Shown piece by piece: positions 1 through 8,985 of a stretch of DNA of 64,000 nucleotides. How positions within the stretch are numbered: position 1 is the stretch's first letter; each line of letters begins with the position of its first letter. The notes below the pieces were generated by a model that saw only the letters and a program-made list of their open reading frames with translations, did no database searches and was not told the DNA's origin. Source of the stretch: Chryseobacterium sp. (GTDB taxonomy: Bacteria; Bacteroidota; Bacteroidia; Flavobacteriales; Weeksellaceae); NCBI RefSeq assembly GCF_029240215.1, contig NZ_JARBTK010000004.1, forward strand, positions 186,001 through 250,000, in the 5' to 3' direction. A program made the translations under genes and the position numbers.

Positions 1-65
1 TTCAATAAACAGAATTTATATTCGTTAGTTAAAAACATTTAAATTTACAAATCGATCTTGTTGCC

Positions 66-821
66 ATGAAAATATACTTATCATTTTTGTTGATATTAAA
101 CTCAATGTTATATTCCCAAAGAATAATTCATCCTGAGTATATTTGTGATAACGTTGAAAATGTAGCCTTAGAAAAAACAGAAGACATTCATTTCTTTTAT
201 TATAAACAGATACAATATATCGGGACAATTAGAGAAAAAATTAATGTTAGCTACAATGACTCTGAAAGATATAGTGATATTTTAGAAAATAACTATAAAA
301 AGACTAATAATGATTCATTAAATAAAGAGTTTAAAGAACGGCACTACGATAATATTAAAATTTTTGTAGATACAAATACTTTAACTCCGCTTATTCAAAC
401 AAAAATTGATTATTCTAAAATTACAGAAGCTGAAGTTGAGGCAGAGGTTGATAAAATAAATGATGGACAAGCATCTACAAAAGAAATACCTCAACAGAAA
501 ATTTATTATGATGGTTTTCCAGTTACAATTTATAATCTTGAAACAAGAGAAAGAATTATTGGTTTTGGAAATAATGTAGCGATAGAGCTTGAAGCTTTAG
601 GAAAAGATAATCTTTGGAAAAAAATATATAATTTCAGAAAATACAATTGCGGAACTGGGATCAGATATATTGCTTTAAAACCAAATGAAATTGCAACAGT
701 TTTTGAACCTCGTATAATTGGTAATTTTAAAACTAAATTTAGATACAGATTAGGAAATATAATTTCAAACGAATTTGAAGGAAGTATTAATGATAACTAT
801 TTAAATGAATTAAAAGAATGA
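66..821 (+). CDS. Secreted hypothetical protein
   Basis: I do not recognise the family. The first 18 or so residues are a clean signal peptide (Lys then a hydrophobic run ending LYSQ), so the mature 230-residue protein should be exported to the periplasm or beyond. The body is rich in Lys, Asn, Ile and Glu with no T9SS tail, no lipobox and no recognisable catalytic motif. A segment around residues 110-130 is acidic (repeated EAEVEAEV-like). The stop overlaps the ATG of arr by four bases, so the two are probably translated together. Codon use is very AT-rich compared with arr, suggesting different histories. Confidence 0.75.
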   Translation: MKIYLSFLLILNSMLYSQRIIHPEYICDNVENVALEKTEDIHFFYYKQIQYIGTIREKINVSYNDSERYSDILENNYKKTNNDSLNKEFKERHYDNIKIFVDTNTLTPLIQTKIDYSKITEAEVEAEVDKINDGQASTKEIPQQKIYYDGFPVTIYNLETRERIIGFGNNVAIELEALGKDNLWKKIYNFRKYNCGTGIRYIALKPNEIATVFEPRIIGNFKTKFRYRLGNIISNEFEGSINDNYLNELKE

Positions 822-1225
822 GCACAGAACAAACCCCACTCTACTACCACGGTACAAAAGCAGATTTAAAAACCGGCGACCTCATCGAAGTCGGCTTTGT
901 ATCAAACTATGGTACAAAAAGGAAATCAAAGTACATTTATCTTTCCGAGACTTTGGATGCGGCAACATGGGGTGCAGAATTGGCTTTCGGAGATGGAAAA
1001 GAAAGAATCTACATCGTAGAACCAACAGGTTCTATTGAAGATGATCCTAACGTAACAGATAAAAAATTCCCAGGAAATCCTACAAAATCTTACCGTTCTC
1101 AACACCCATTTAAAGTGGTGGGCGAAGTTACAGATTGGAAGGGACATTCACCTGAACAGCTCAAAATGATGAAAGATCACTTAGAAAAGCTGAAAGAGCA
1201 AGGCATTGAAGCCATTGAAGATTAA
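818..1225 (+). CDS. arr: Rifampin ADP-ribosyltransferase Arr
   Basis: A cytoplasmic enzyme that transfers ADP-ribose from NAD+ to the C23 hydroxyl of rifamycins and inactivates them. The 135-residue length and the diagnostic motifs fit Arr: YYHGTK (His11), KYIYL (Tyr41), LDAATWGAELA and IEDDPNVTDKKFPGNP (Asp76). The His/Tyr/Asp set keeps the spacing of the catalytic residues of mycobacterial Arr (19/49/84). No residue appears to be missing. It is translationally coupled by an ATGA overlap to the preceding secreted protein. Environmental flavobacteria often carry chromosomal arr, and nothing next to it marks a transposon or integron. Confidence 0.95.
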   Translation: MSTEQTPLYYHGTKADLKTGDLIEVGFVSNYGTKRKSKYIYLSETLDAATWGAELAFGDGKERIYIVEPTGSIEDDPNVTDKKFPGNPTKSYRSQHPFKVVGEVTDWKGHSPEQLKMMKDHLEKLKEQGIEAIED

Positions 1226-1257
1226 TTATTACAGAGTAACATAAAAATTCTACAATC

Positions 1258-1698
1258 ATGGCGAAACCCAACAAAACCAATGAGACAGAAGTCAGCGTCA
1301 CAGATTTCATCAACTCCTATGTTGAAAATGAACAAAAGAAAACTGACAGCTATCAACTCATAAAATTGATGAGCGAATGGTCAGGCTGTGAACCCAAAAT
1401 ATGGGGACCAACAATTATCGGATTTGGAAGTTATCATTACAAATACGCCAGCGGACACGAAGGAGATATGCCTATCATTGGATTCTCACCACGCAAGGCA
1501 GAATTCTCGCTCTACGTCTATGCGCCCACTGAAGAAAATAAGCATCTGCTGAATGATCTCGGGAAATTTAAAATGGGTAAAGCCTGCATTTATATAAAAA
1601 AGCTATCTGATATTAATATTGATTCTTTAGAAAAGCTTTGTAAAACTACAATTGTGTATATAAATGAAAATCACGAATGTGCGTGTAGAGAGAAATAG
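1258..1698 (+). CDS. DUF1801 domain protein
   Basis: A 146-residue cytoplasmic protein with the DUF1801 signature: a helical N-terminus (VTDFINSYVENEQKKTDS), then SGCEPKIWGPTIIGFGSYHY, GFSPRKAEFSLYVY and a C-terminal GKACIYIKKLSDINID block. The fold resembles frataxin (CyaY-like), but the biochemical role of the family is not established. It follows arr by 32 bp in the same direction and may share its transcript. The C-terminus ends in an ECACREK tail whose two cysteines are not part of the family core. Confidence 0.85.
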   Translation: MAKPNKTNETEVSVTDFINSYVENEQKKTDSYQLIKLMSEWSGCEPKIWGPTIIGFGSYHYKYASGHEGDMPIIGFSPRKAEFSLYVYAPTEENKHLLNDLGKFKMGKACIYIKKLSDINIDSLEKLCKTTIVYINENHECACREK

Positions 1699-1738
1699 AA
1701 TACAAAACTTAATTTTTTAAAAATACCGAACACACGAA

Positions 1739-2410
1739 ATGAGAAAAAGGATATCAAAAATAGAGAACCATGTACAAGACAGAAATTCTGTTGCCTGGAA
1801 AAAACTCTGTGAATATGTTGACAAAGTTGCAGACGAAAATCTTGATGAATTTTCACCTTTAGAAGAACTTGGATTAGAATTGTTTTCTCAAATACATACC
1901 TTACCGGAAACAATATCAAAACTAAAAAAGGTTAAGAAAGTTTGGCTTTACGGAAGCAAACTGAAATGCATTCCACCAGAAATCGGAGAAATGGAAGCAC
2001 TTGAATATTTTGATCCCTACACTTCATACAATTTAAATTGGTTTCCTTATGAAATTACAAAATGTAAAAATCTTAAAGACAGTCGAGTAAGCACAAGAAT
2101 TTTGTACGGCAATTATAAGAACAGAATGGGATTTCCAAACTTAGTTCATAATCCCGTAAGATATTTCGGTGACACTTTAAATTGCAGTATTTGCACTAAA
2201 ACAATGACTTATGAACAGACAAATCAGTTGTGGATTTCTTTAAAAGTAGGAACTGATATATTACCTCTTTTGACAAATCTCTGCTCAAAAGAATGTGAAA
2301 GCAAATTACCAATTCCACCAAAAGACTATCTCCAATTCGCACATAAAGGCAGTGCAGATTTAATACAGCCACTTGACGAAGATGAATTATTTAGAAATGA
2401 AGCCCTATGA
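1739..2410 (+). CDS. Leucine-rich repeat protein
   Basis: A 223-residue protein with no signal peptide. Residues 45-100 hold two to three degenerate leucine-rich repeats (IHTLPETISKLKKVKKVWLY, then KLKCIPPEIGEMEALEYFD, then NWFPYEITKCKNLK), the LPxxIxxLxxL style common in bacterial LRR proteins. The C-terminal half has a CSIC pair and a later CSKEC, so it could bind a metal. Such proteins are usually interaction modules, and no partner is evident. It sits 40 bp after the DUF1801 gene on the same strand. Confidence 0.7.
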   Translation: MRKRISKIENHVQDRNSVAWKKLCEYVDKVADENLDEFSPLEELGLELFSQIHTLPETISKLKKVKKVWLYGSKLKCIPPEIGEMEALEYFDPYTSYNLNWFPYEITKCKNLKDSRVSTRILYGNYKNRMGFPNLVHNPVRYFGDTLNCSICTKTMTYEQTNQLWISLKVGTDILPLLTNLCSKECESKLPIPPKDYLQFAHKGSADLIQPLDEDELFRNEAL

Positions 2411-2603
2411 AGAGAATGAAAGTAATTCTTTAACAAATCTTGAAGAGAATCAAAATAAAACTCTGTTGCAAAATCACAGCGAAATATCCAAATTTCCTTT
2501 ATTAAAACTGATAAGAAAAATATGGATAGATAGATTGCTTTTCTCATTATCAAATAAATAAAAAAACAATTTGCTTTTTAATTATCTTTATCAAAAAGTA
2601 AAT

Positions 2604-3578
2604 ATGAAAACAACTTTATTCTTTTTAATAGCATCTACTGCAGCATTTTCCGCACAAACAACGATTACCAAAGCATTCAACGATCCTATCATTGGAGAAA
2701 CCGTCAATAATGTCAACGTTAACGGAACCGTAGATAATTCTGCAACAGGAGCCAACACTACGTTTTCAAACAGTAGTTTGACACAAGGCTCTGCATCGGT
2801 CAATACCTATTCTGCACCGACTACGACCGACATTTCAACATTTCCGGGAACGACCATCAAAATGATCGGAGGCGGAAGTACTGTTCACTATAAGCAAACC
2901 GCCAACAAACTGGAAATTACCGGATTGGTAACTCCCGATGCTACTCTGAATTTCTCCACCAACAACGGCACATTCATCAGCTATCCTGCAGCATTCGGAT
3001 ATTCTGAAAATGATACTGCTTCAGGCACATTTTCTGCAACAGCAGGCTCAGGAAATTTCAGTGGTACCATTGCCATTACAGCAGACGCATCGGGAACACT
3101 TCTCATTGGCGCAAAAACTTACACCAATGTTTTAAGAATCAAATCTGTACAGAATTTTTCTTTAACTGTATTTGGTTTTCCGGTAGGAACTGTAGTCAAT
3201 ACATCATATACATATTACGACAGTGCTCACAAATTCCCGTTATTAAGCACAACGAATGCCGTAATTACCGTTCAGGGGACAGCACAGACCACAAATGTCG
3301 CCCAAGCTCTGAGTGAAGCTTTCCTTGCAGCATCTGATGTAGCCAAAAAAGATACATTTAAAATTTATCCAAATCCCGCACAGGATTTTATCGAATTTAA
3401 AGGAGACTTATCTAAATATTCCAAAGTCAACATTTACAGCTTAGACGGAAGACTGATCAAGACATCAGATTTGAAGTCCGGGAAAGTACAGGTTTCGGAA
3501 TTACCACCGTCATCTTATTTCATTGAAGTTTCAGGAAACAAATCTCAATCTGAAAGCATAAAATTCATCAGAAAGTAA
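2604..3578 (+). CDS. T9SS type A cargo protein
   Basis: A secreted protein of 324 residues. I place the start at the ATG of MKTTLFFLIAS because it gives a typical signal peptide ending FSAQ; an upstream in-frame start would only add a non-hydrophobic leader. The N-terminal 230 residues are low-complexity, Thr/Ser/Ala-rich beta-strand sequence without a family I can name. The last 75 residues are a T9SS type A sorting domain (KIYPNPAQDFIEF, VNIYSLDGRLIK, LPPSSYFIEV). The protein should therefore cross the outer membrane through the type IX system and be released or anchored. A terminator-like hairpin follows. Confidence 0.85.
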   Translation: MKTTLFFLIASTAAFSAQTTITKAFNDPIIGETVNNVNVNGTVDNSATGANTTFSNSSLTQGSASVNTYSAPTTTDISTFPGTTIKMIGGGSTVHYKQTANKLEITGLVTPDATLNFSTNNGTFISYPAAFGYSENDTASGTFSATAGSGNFSGTIAITADASGTLLIGAKTYTNVLRIKSVQNFSLTVFGFPVGTVVNTSYTYYDSAHKFPLLSTTNAVITVQGTAQTTNVAQALSEAFLAASDVAKKDTFKIYPNPAQDFIEFKGDLSKYSKVNIYSLDGRLIKTSDLKSGKVQVSELPPSSYFIEVSGNKSQSESIKFIRK

Positions 3579-3608
3579 TTATCTTTAATTATTTAAAAAT
3601 ATTTCCAG

Positions 3609-3630
3609 CCGTTTTAAGTTTTTAGAACGG
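3609..3630 (+). terminator. Hairpin after T9SS cargo gene
   Basis: An 8-bp stem (CCGTTTTA with TAGAACGG, one G-U pair) is followed by TTTTTG, 30 bp after the stop of the T9SS cargo gene. It has the form of an intrinsic terminator. Confidence 0.6.
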
Positions 3631-3721
3631 TTTTTGATTTAACAGAATTGTAATTTATTGTTCTTTTAAATTTCATCACACCAAATACCTTTTTTTATTA
3701 ATTTAATCAAAATATTACGCC

Positions 3722-4486
3722 ATGAAAAAACTACTTTTCCTTGTCCCGTACTTTCTAGTTTCGGGAATCAGTGCACAGGAAATCACCACTTCAGAAGTGA
3801 ATACCGTTCCTGAAGATAAAATGAATATTATTAAAACCAATATTACCGGATATGCATTCCGAAATATCAATCTGTCATACGAAAGATCTATCAACCGATG
3901 GTTTGCCATCAATGTTGGTTTCGGGACAGTTGCTGAAGGAAAAGTTCCTTTTATGAATGCTTTTTTAAGCGAAGAAGATGAAAAAGATTTTCAGAATCTT
4001 AAAATAAAAGCAACCAATTTTACCATAGAACCCAGATTTTATATTGGTCAGGGCTACGGAAAAGGCTTTTATTTTGCACCTTATTACCGATATTCGAAGG
4101 TTTCTACCAATACATTTGATTACACTTACGATTACAGCGCATTCGGGACTATCATCCCGGTTCCTTTAAAAGGTTTGGGAGATGCCAGCGGAAACAGTGG
4201 AGGATTGATGGTAGGAGCGCAGTTTTTTCTGAACAAGCAGCACAGCTTTATCCTTGATTTTTGGATTGCAGGAGCACATTACGGCTCCGGAAGAGGAGAT
4301 TTTAGCTTAACAAGCGATATTATTCTTACTCCCGAAATGCAAGCTCAGTTAAAACAGGAGATTGAAAATTTAGATATTCCGTTTGTAGATTATACTGTGG
4401 AAACCAATTCTAATGGTGCAAGAATAAAGGTTGACGGACCATGGGCCGGCTTCCGAAGCGGATTTTCACTGGGTTACAGATTCTAA
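3722..4486 (+). CDS. Outer-membrane beta-barrel protein (DUF3575-like)
   Basis: A 254-residue envelope protein with a signal peptide ending SGISAQ. The rest alternates amphipathic strands rich in aromatic residues (NINLSYERSINRWFAINVGFG, then FTIEPRFYIGQGYGKGFYFAPYYRYSKV), and it finishes on GFSLGYRF with a C-terminal Phe, as outer-membrane barrels do. The ISYERxxxxxFxxxVG and EPRFY pattern resembles the DUF3575 barrel family. The ligand is unknown. A bidirectional terminator separates it from the convergent small gene. Confidence 0.75.
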   Translation: MKKLLFLVPYFLVSGISAQEITTSEVNTVPEDKMNIIKTNITGYAFRNINLSYERSINRWFAINVGFGTVAEGKVPFMNAFLSEEDEKDFQNLKIKATNFTIEPRFYIGQGYGKGFYFAPYYRYSKVSTNTFDYTYDYSAFGTIIPVPLKGLGDASGNSGGLMVGAQFFLNKQHSFILDFWIAGAHYGSGRGDFSLTSDIILTPEMQAQLKQEIENLDIPFVDYTVETNSNGARIKVDGPWAGFRSGFSLGYRF

Positions 4487-4500
4487 TTTTATCAGCATAA

Positions 4501-4534
4501 AAAAACACCGTTCACAATTGTAAACGGTGTTTTT
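4501..4534. terminator. Bidirectional terminator
   Basis: A perfect 12-bp stem (AAAAACACCGTT with AACGGTGTTTTT) has A/T runs on both sides, between two convergent genes, so it can stop transcription in both directions. Confidence 0.8.
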
Positions 4535-4780
4535 TTATTTATAGGCATCTTTAAATTTTTCAATAAGATGATCAAGCGTATGACGCTGTACGTATACGGT
4601 TCTTACATCATCATATCGTGGGGACTTATAAAAGACCTCATGGAAATCCATACTTCCATTTCCTACTTTTACCACTTTCTGCACATCAATATTTAATTTC
4701 TTTAATTCTTCTTTTAAGACTTGAAATTCGTCTTGGATATTATTCATCTCTATATTCCGGTTTAAGTTAAAATTCATCAA
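4535..4780 (-). CDS. Small hypothetical protein
   Basis: Up to 81 residues, cytoplasmic, charged. The likely true start is the ATG of MNNIQDEF at 4747, because the preceding residues are poorly structured; an earlier ATG cannot be excluded. Residues 15-35 (QDEFQVLKEELKKLNIDVQKVV) form a probable amphipathic helix. A basic segment follows (YKSPRYDDVRTVYVQRHTLDHLIEKFKDAYK). I do not recognise a family. The stop abuts the bidirectional terminator. Confidence 0.6.
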   Translation of the reverse strand: MMNFNLNRNIEMNNIQDEFQVLKEELKKLNIDVQKVVKVGNGSMDFHEVFYKSPRYDDVRTVYVQRHTLDHLIEKFKDAYK

Positions 4781-5103
4781 TATTTTTCAAAGCAACCCCC
4801 ATTAATTTCAACAGATGGTTAAATTTTTAATAAATTTAGTAATTTCATTTGAATTAACCATAGGGTTTACCATATTTTTTATATTTAATCTAAATAACAA
4901 AAAGTATACCTAACCGCATATTTATTAATCAAAAATGAATTCAATGTTAATTTAATGTTAACAAATAATGTAAAATAGTGCTTTTTTGATGCACCCGAAT
5001 TAATGTTTTTTATCACAGTGAATCAAAACAGATAAAAATTATTATGGAATTTAATATTTAACTCTGAAAAGAATTTACCATCCAATATGAAATACATTTA
5101 GCT
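4781..5103. other. AT-rich intergenic region
   Basis: This 323-bp stretch between a minus-strand small gene and a plus-strand secreted gene must hold two divergent promoters. It is very AT-rich, with runs such as TTAATGTTAAC and a TACATTTAG just before the downstream ATG that only partly matches TAnnTTTG. I see no convincing ORF, tRNA or stable hairpin. Confidence 0.4.
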
Positions 5104-5457
5104 ATGAAATCATTCAACTCATTTCTGATTTTAACCTTACTTGCTTTTTCAACTTTGGCTTTCGCTCAAAAAAAGACAAATAACAAATCTTTTAAAATCA
5201 AACCGGGTACAGAAAACAATGCAATAGTTTTGGCAGATGAAAACGCTCCACACTTTATGCAATTCGGAATCATGTCAAGAAATCACGAAGAATTCAGAAA
5301 AAAATATGGAATTGCAGTAATCTATCAAAACTGTGTCATCAGCCAGTTTCTTTCCCAAAAAGCAAAAAAAAACAACAAATTGGTCGCCAAAGAACTCACC
5401 GAAAAATATGGAGATGTTTGGAAAAAAGACCTCGGATTTATTCCTTACGGATTATAG
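5104..5457 (+). CDS. Small secreted hypothetical protein
   Basis: A 117-residue protein with a textbook signal peptide (MKSFNSFLILTLLAFSTLAFAQ). The mature part is basic (KKTNNKSFKIKPG) and has a conserved-looking core (HFMQFGIMSRNHEEFRKKYGIAVIYQNCVIS) with a single cysteine. I do not recognise a family and there is no T9SS tail. Its last codons overlap the end of the convergent ABC transporter gene by six bases, so no terminator separates them. Confidence 0.7.
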   Translation: MKSFNSFLILTLLAFSTLAFAQKKTNNKSFKIKPGTENNAIVLADENAPHFMQFGIMSRNHEEFRKKYGIAVIYQNCVISQFLSQKAKKNNKLVAKELTEKYGDVWKKDLGFIPYGL

Positions 5458-7203
5458 CTCTTCTTCAACTTCAATCTCATGACGCAACTGTGCTTTGTAT
5501 AAAGTCGCATAATAACCGTTTTTGTCAAGTAGCTCAAGATGCTTTCCTTCTTCAACGATTTTACCGTGTTCCATCACAATGATTTTGTCGGCTTTTTCAA
5601 TTGTGGAAAGCCTGTGTGCGATAATGATTGAAGTACGGTTTTTAGTAATTTTTTCCGTAGCTCTTTGGATCAGTTTTTCACTTTCGTGATCGATTGATGA
5701 GGTCGCTTCATCCAAAATAAGAATTTTAGGATCCGATAAATAAGCTCTCAGGAAAGATAATAGCTGTCGCTGACCAAGTGAAATAGACGATCCTCTTTCG
5801 CTCACCACATATTCGTAACCACCTGGAAGGCTTTCAATGAAATCATCGACTTCAATTTCCTTTGCACCGGCTTTTATTTTTTCTAAAGTTACACTATCGT
5901 CACCGAAAGCAAGGTTTTCATAAATACTACCGTGGAAAAGGAAAACATCCTGCAAAACGACACCGATATGACTTCTGAGATTGTATAATTCATAATCTTT
6001 CAACTCAACATCATCAATGAAAATTTCTCCGGAATTGATATCATATAATCTCGTAATCAAACTGATAATCGTAGATTTTCCGGCTCCCGTTGCTCCTACA
6101 ATCGCTACAGTTTCTCCGGGATTTACTTTAAAATCTATTCCTTTTAAAACCTCCTGTTTTTCGTCATAAGCAAAACGTACATCTTTAAATTCTATTTTTC
6201 CGTCAAAATGATCTTTAGAAACTTTTCCATTGTTTGGCATGGCGTAATCTTCATCCATAATGCCTAACACTCTTTCTGCACCTACAATCCCACGCTGAAT
6301 ATTATTGAAGCGGTCTGCAATCTGTCTCAAAGGACGAATCAGCATCGAAATAAACTGAATAAATGCAATAACAACACCCGCGCTGATCGTAATATATCCT
6401 CCGTAAAATAATACGAAACCTATGAAAAGCGAAGAGATCAGTTCAACAACAGGAAAAAACAGAGAGAAGATGAAAACCGTTCTCAGCAAAGCACTTTTCA
6501 AAGTAATATTGATGTCGTCAAACTTTTTAAATTCTGCCTGTTGTCTGTTGAAAACCTGAATAATCGGCATTCCGGCAAGTCTTTCCTGCACAAATGAGTT
6601 TTGATTAGAAGTCCATGTTCTTTCATCACCAAAAGCTTTCTTCAGTCTTTTTTGAAAAAATCTGGTAATGACAACCATCAAAGGTAAAATAGCAAGAGAA
6701 ATATAACTCAGATGTACATCCACCTGAAACATCATAAACAGAACAAAAATAATTCTCAAAATATCACCGAAAACCATCAAAAAACCGTCTGTGTAAACCG
6801 TTGCAATAGTTTCAACATCACCAACAGCACGCGTCACCAATTGTCCGATCGGAGTTTTATCAAAAAAGGCCGTTCTGAAATAAATTAGCTTATTATAAAG
6901 CCTTTCACGAATATCTCTGATGACATTCTGCGAAATATAATTCGAAAAATAAACCAAAAAGAAATTTAAAATTGTCTCCGCAAAAACCAATCCGACCAAA
7001 GCGTAAATATGCTTCATCATCAAGGCTTTGTCTTTCAGCTTGGTAATATCATTATCTACAATCTGCATTGTAAGATAAGGTCTGTAAGTGGAAACTATGG
7101 ACAGTATGATGGAAATAATCAGGGTAAAAATAAACCAGGAACGAAACTTCATACCGATGAAGAAAAGTCTCTTTACTATTGCCCAAGTATCTTGTTTTTT
7201 CAT
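5452..7203 (-). CDS. ABC exporter, fused membrane and ATPase domains
   Basis: A 583-residue half-transporter of the MsbA/LmrA exporter type that would work as a homodimer, or as a heterodimer with an unlinked partner, in the inner membrane. Residues 1-310 are the six-helix ABC type-1 transmembrane domain. The nucleotide-binding domain follows, with Walker A GATGAGKST (about residue 367), signature SLGQRQ (about 476), Walker B ILILDEA (about 495) and the switch His in IIAHRLST. All ATPase motifs are intact. The signature reads SLGQRQ rather than LSGGQ, a common variant in this subfamily. The substrate cannot be read from sequence; lipid or drug export is typical. Confidence 0.9.
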   Translation of the reverse strand: MKKQDTWAIVKRLFFIGMKFRSWFIFTLIISIILSIVSTYRPYLTMQIVDNDITKLKDKALMMKHIYALVGLVFAETILNFFLVYFSNYISQNVIRDIRERLYNKLIYFRTAFFDKTPIGQLVTRAVGDVETIATVYTDGFLMVFGDILRIIFVLFMMFQVDVHLSYISLAILPLMVVITRFFQKRLKKAFGDERTWTSNQNSFVQERLAGMPIIQVFNRQQAEFKKFDDINITLKSALLRTVFIFSLFFPVVELISSLFIGFVLFYGGYITISAGVVIAFIQFISMLIRPLRQIADRFNNIQRGIVGAERVLGIMDEDYAMPNNGKVSKDHFDGKIEFKDVRFAYDEKQEVLKGIDFKVNPGETVAIVGATGAGKSTIISLITRLYDINSGEIFIDDVELKDYELYNLRSHIGVVLQDVFLFHGSIYENLAFGDDSVTLEKIKAGAKEIEVDDFIESLPGGYEYVVSERGSSISLGQRQLLSFLRAYLSDPKILILDEATSSIDHESEKLIQRATEKITKNRTSIIIAHRLSTIEKADKIIVMEHGKIVEEGKHLELLDKNGYYATLYKAQLRHEIEVEEEL

Positions 7204-7245
7204 TATCGAAATTGACGTAAAGAATTAATTTGAGAAAATTCTCTG

Positions 7246-7253
7246 CAAAAATA
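7246..7253 (-). promoter_or_regulatory. -7 box upstream of the ABC exporter
   Basis: On the minus strand this reads TATTTTTG, an exact TAnnTTTG, 43 bp upstream of the ABC exporter ATG. A correctly spaced TTG is not present, so the promoter is only partly supported. Confidence 0.45.
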
Positions 7254-7335
7254 AGACTTTAAAATTTTACAGCCTTTACAACTCCATCAAATAGTCATAG
7301 AAAGTTTCCAATTCCTGTTATTGAGCAAATAAATC

Positions 7336-8106
7336 TTAAGCCAGTTTTCTCAACCAGTTTAAAATATATCCCGCCACTTCTTCCCAACCTTCCTCACCCG
7401 CAATAAAATGGCTTCTACCTTCAAATTCTTTAAAATCAACAATACTTTTTTCATCTTTGTAAGCATTGGCAATTTTTCTAGAAAATGCGGCAGGGAAAAT
7501 ATGGTCGTTTGAACCCGCAATAAATAACAACGGTTCGTGAGGTTTGTTTAAATCTAATTTTGCAGATGATTTGAAAAGCGGATCTCTTGCCAATTTTCTG
7601 CTTTCAGGAGCGGCAACGGCTTCATACAATTTATCACTTTCAGCTTTAGAATAATTATTAAAAAATGCTTTGTGATACCATTCTTTTGTTCCTAAAAATG
7701 CTGAATTTCCTTTGAAGAAATTCACAACAGGCCAAACAATTTTTACAGTAGAAAAAGGAGCCATCACATTTTTCGGAGGCGCACCATCAATGCTTACTCC
7801 AGCAGCTGCTTTTCCCATGTCGATTAGTTTCTGAACCATCAATCCACCGAATGAATGCCCAATAACGATTGGTTTTTCAGGAAGTGTGTCGATGAATTTT
7901 ACTAAATTTTCTACCGTGTCATCAAAACCTACATTTTTCAGTTCCGAAGGAATATTTCTTTTCAAATCACTCGGATTTCCTTCGTGTCCTGGGTTTGATG
8001 GAGTGTGAACGGTGTAACCTTGAGCTTCAAAATAAGTTTTCCAGTTTTTCCAGCTTGTATTGTTAACGAATAATCCGTGAATCAATACGATCGTTTTTGT
8101 TTTCAT
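7336..8106 (-). CDS. Alpha/beta hydrolase
   Basis: A 256-residue cytoplasmic alpha/beta-hydrolase. The oxyanion region LIHGLFVNN is near residue 10, the nucleophile elbow GHSFGG places Ser at about residue 85, the acid is in the LLFIAGSNDHIFP loop, and the catalytic His is in GRSHFIAGEEGW. This is the arrangement of small esterases or non-haem-peroxidase-like hydrolases; the substrate is unknown. It is monocistronic on the minus strand, about 230 bp downstream of a Crp-type regulator gene. Confidence 0.85.
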   Translation of the reverse strand: MKTKTIVLIHGLFVNNTSWKNWKTYFEAQGYTVHTPSNPGHEGNPSDLKRNIPSELKNVGFDDTVENLVKFIDTLPEKPIVIGHSFGGLMVQKLIDMGKAAAGVSIDGAPPKNVMAPFSTVKIVWPVVNFFKGNSAFLGTKEWYHKAFFNNYSKAESDKLYEAVAAPESRKLARDPLFKSSAKLDLNKPHEPLLFIAGSNDHIFPAAFSRKIANAYKDEKSIVDFKEFEGRSHFIAGEEGWEEVAGYILNWLRKLA

Positions 8107-8230
8107 AATAAATATTGTTTTAAATTATGAGACAAAGTTGCGAAGATAAAACGACGATAATTTTAACTTTGGTTAAAATCGTGACAGCAAGTTTAAGTTT
8201 TATTCAATTATTAATCACGTGCTATTTTTT

Positions 8231-8314
8231 AACGCAAAGTGCGCAAAGATTTTTTTAAAATTATTGAAAATATTTTTCGTTCGCAAAGGCGTAAACTCAG
8301 CAAAGATCACAAAG
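8231..8314. repeat. Intergenic CGCAAAG repeat cluster
   Basis: CGCAAAG occurs at 8233, 8242 and 8282, with a degenerate AGCAAAG at 8299 and a further CACAAAG near 8308. They cluster in the spacer between the hydrolase and the Crp-type regulator. Similar ACGCAAAG clusters are scattered through flavobacterial intergenic regions in my experience of these genomes. No coding function is likely. Confidence 0.5.
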
Positions 8315-8337
8315 TTTAATTACTTAAAATATTTAGC

Positions 8338-8925
8338 CTATTTCTCGGAAATTCTTTTTCTTATCCTGCTCAAAGACGGCCCTTGAATTCCCAGATAAGA
8401 AGAAATATGATACAACGGAACGTTATTAAAAATATCAGGATGCTGTTTGATTAAATCTAAATATCGTTCTTCGGGAGATTTCAAAATAAATCCTTCAATT
8501 CTGCTCATTGTTACATTAAAAGCTTCCTGCGCCAAAAGTCTTCCGAATTTTTCCCACTGATGCGATTGTTGATACAGAGAATGCAAGTCTGTGTATCTGA
8601 TGTAAATAATCGATGCATCTGTCAAAGCCTGGGTATGATAATCACAAGGAATCTGATTGATAAAACTTTTAAAAGAAACGACGAAACCGTTTGCAGAATA
8701 CAGAAAAACATTTTTTTCCTCTCCTGTTTTCTCATCAATTGTGTAAGAACGGAAAACTCCATTAACGATAAATCCAAAATACGTACAAACTGTAGCACGA
8801 AGATTGAAAAAATCTCCTTTATTGTATTCTTTGGGTAACCAAAAATTTGAAGACAATTTAAAATCTTCTTCCGTAAGACCAGCGAATTGATTGAGTGCAA
8901 ATGCCAATTTTTCGATTTCAGTCAT
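8338..8925 (-). CDS. Crp/Fnr-family transcriptional regulator
   Basis: A 195-residue regulator. Residues 10-130 match a cyclic-nucleotide-binding beta-roll (GDFFNLRATVCTYFGFIVNGVFRSY, then FLYSANGFVVSF). The C-terminus is a short winged-helix: VPLYHISSYLGIQGPSLSRIRKRI is the HTH with the recognition helix SLSRIRKR. It lacks the Cys cluster of Fnr and the strict cAMP-contact residues of Crp, as is usual for this large Bacteroidota subfamily, so the effector is unknown. The nearest candidate target is the hydrolase downstream. Confidence 0.85.
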   Translation of the reverse strand: MTEIEKLAFALNQFAGLTEEDFKLSSNFWLPKEYNKGDFFNLRATVCTYFGFIVNGVFRSYTIDEKTGEEKNVFLYSANGFVVSFKSFINQIPCDYHTQALTDASIIYIRYTDLHSLYQQSHQWEKFGRLLAQEAFNVTMSRIEGFILKSPEERYLDLIKQHPDIFNNVPLYHISSYLGIQGPSLSRIRKRISEK

Positions 8926-8985
8926 GGTTTTTAGTTTTAGTTTTTAGTTTACATAAAGATTCTGTTTACTTTATTAAAATAAATC

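Noticed and set aside
2373..2561. 62-codon plus-strand ORF after the LRR gene
   Set aside because: It starts with TTG inside the LRR gene, has no recognisable domain, and the downstream part has low-complexity composition.
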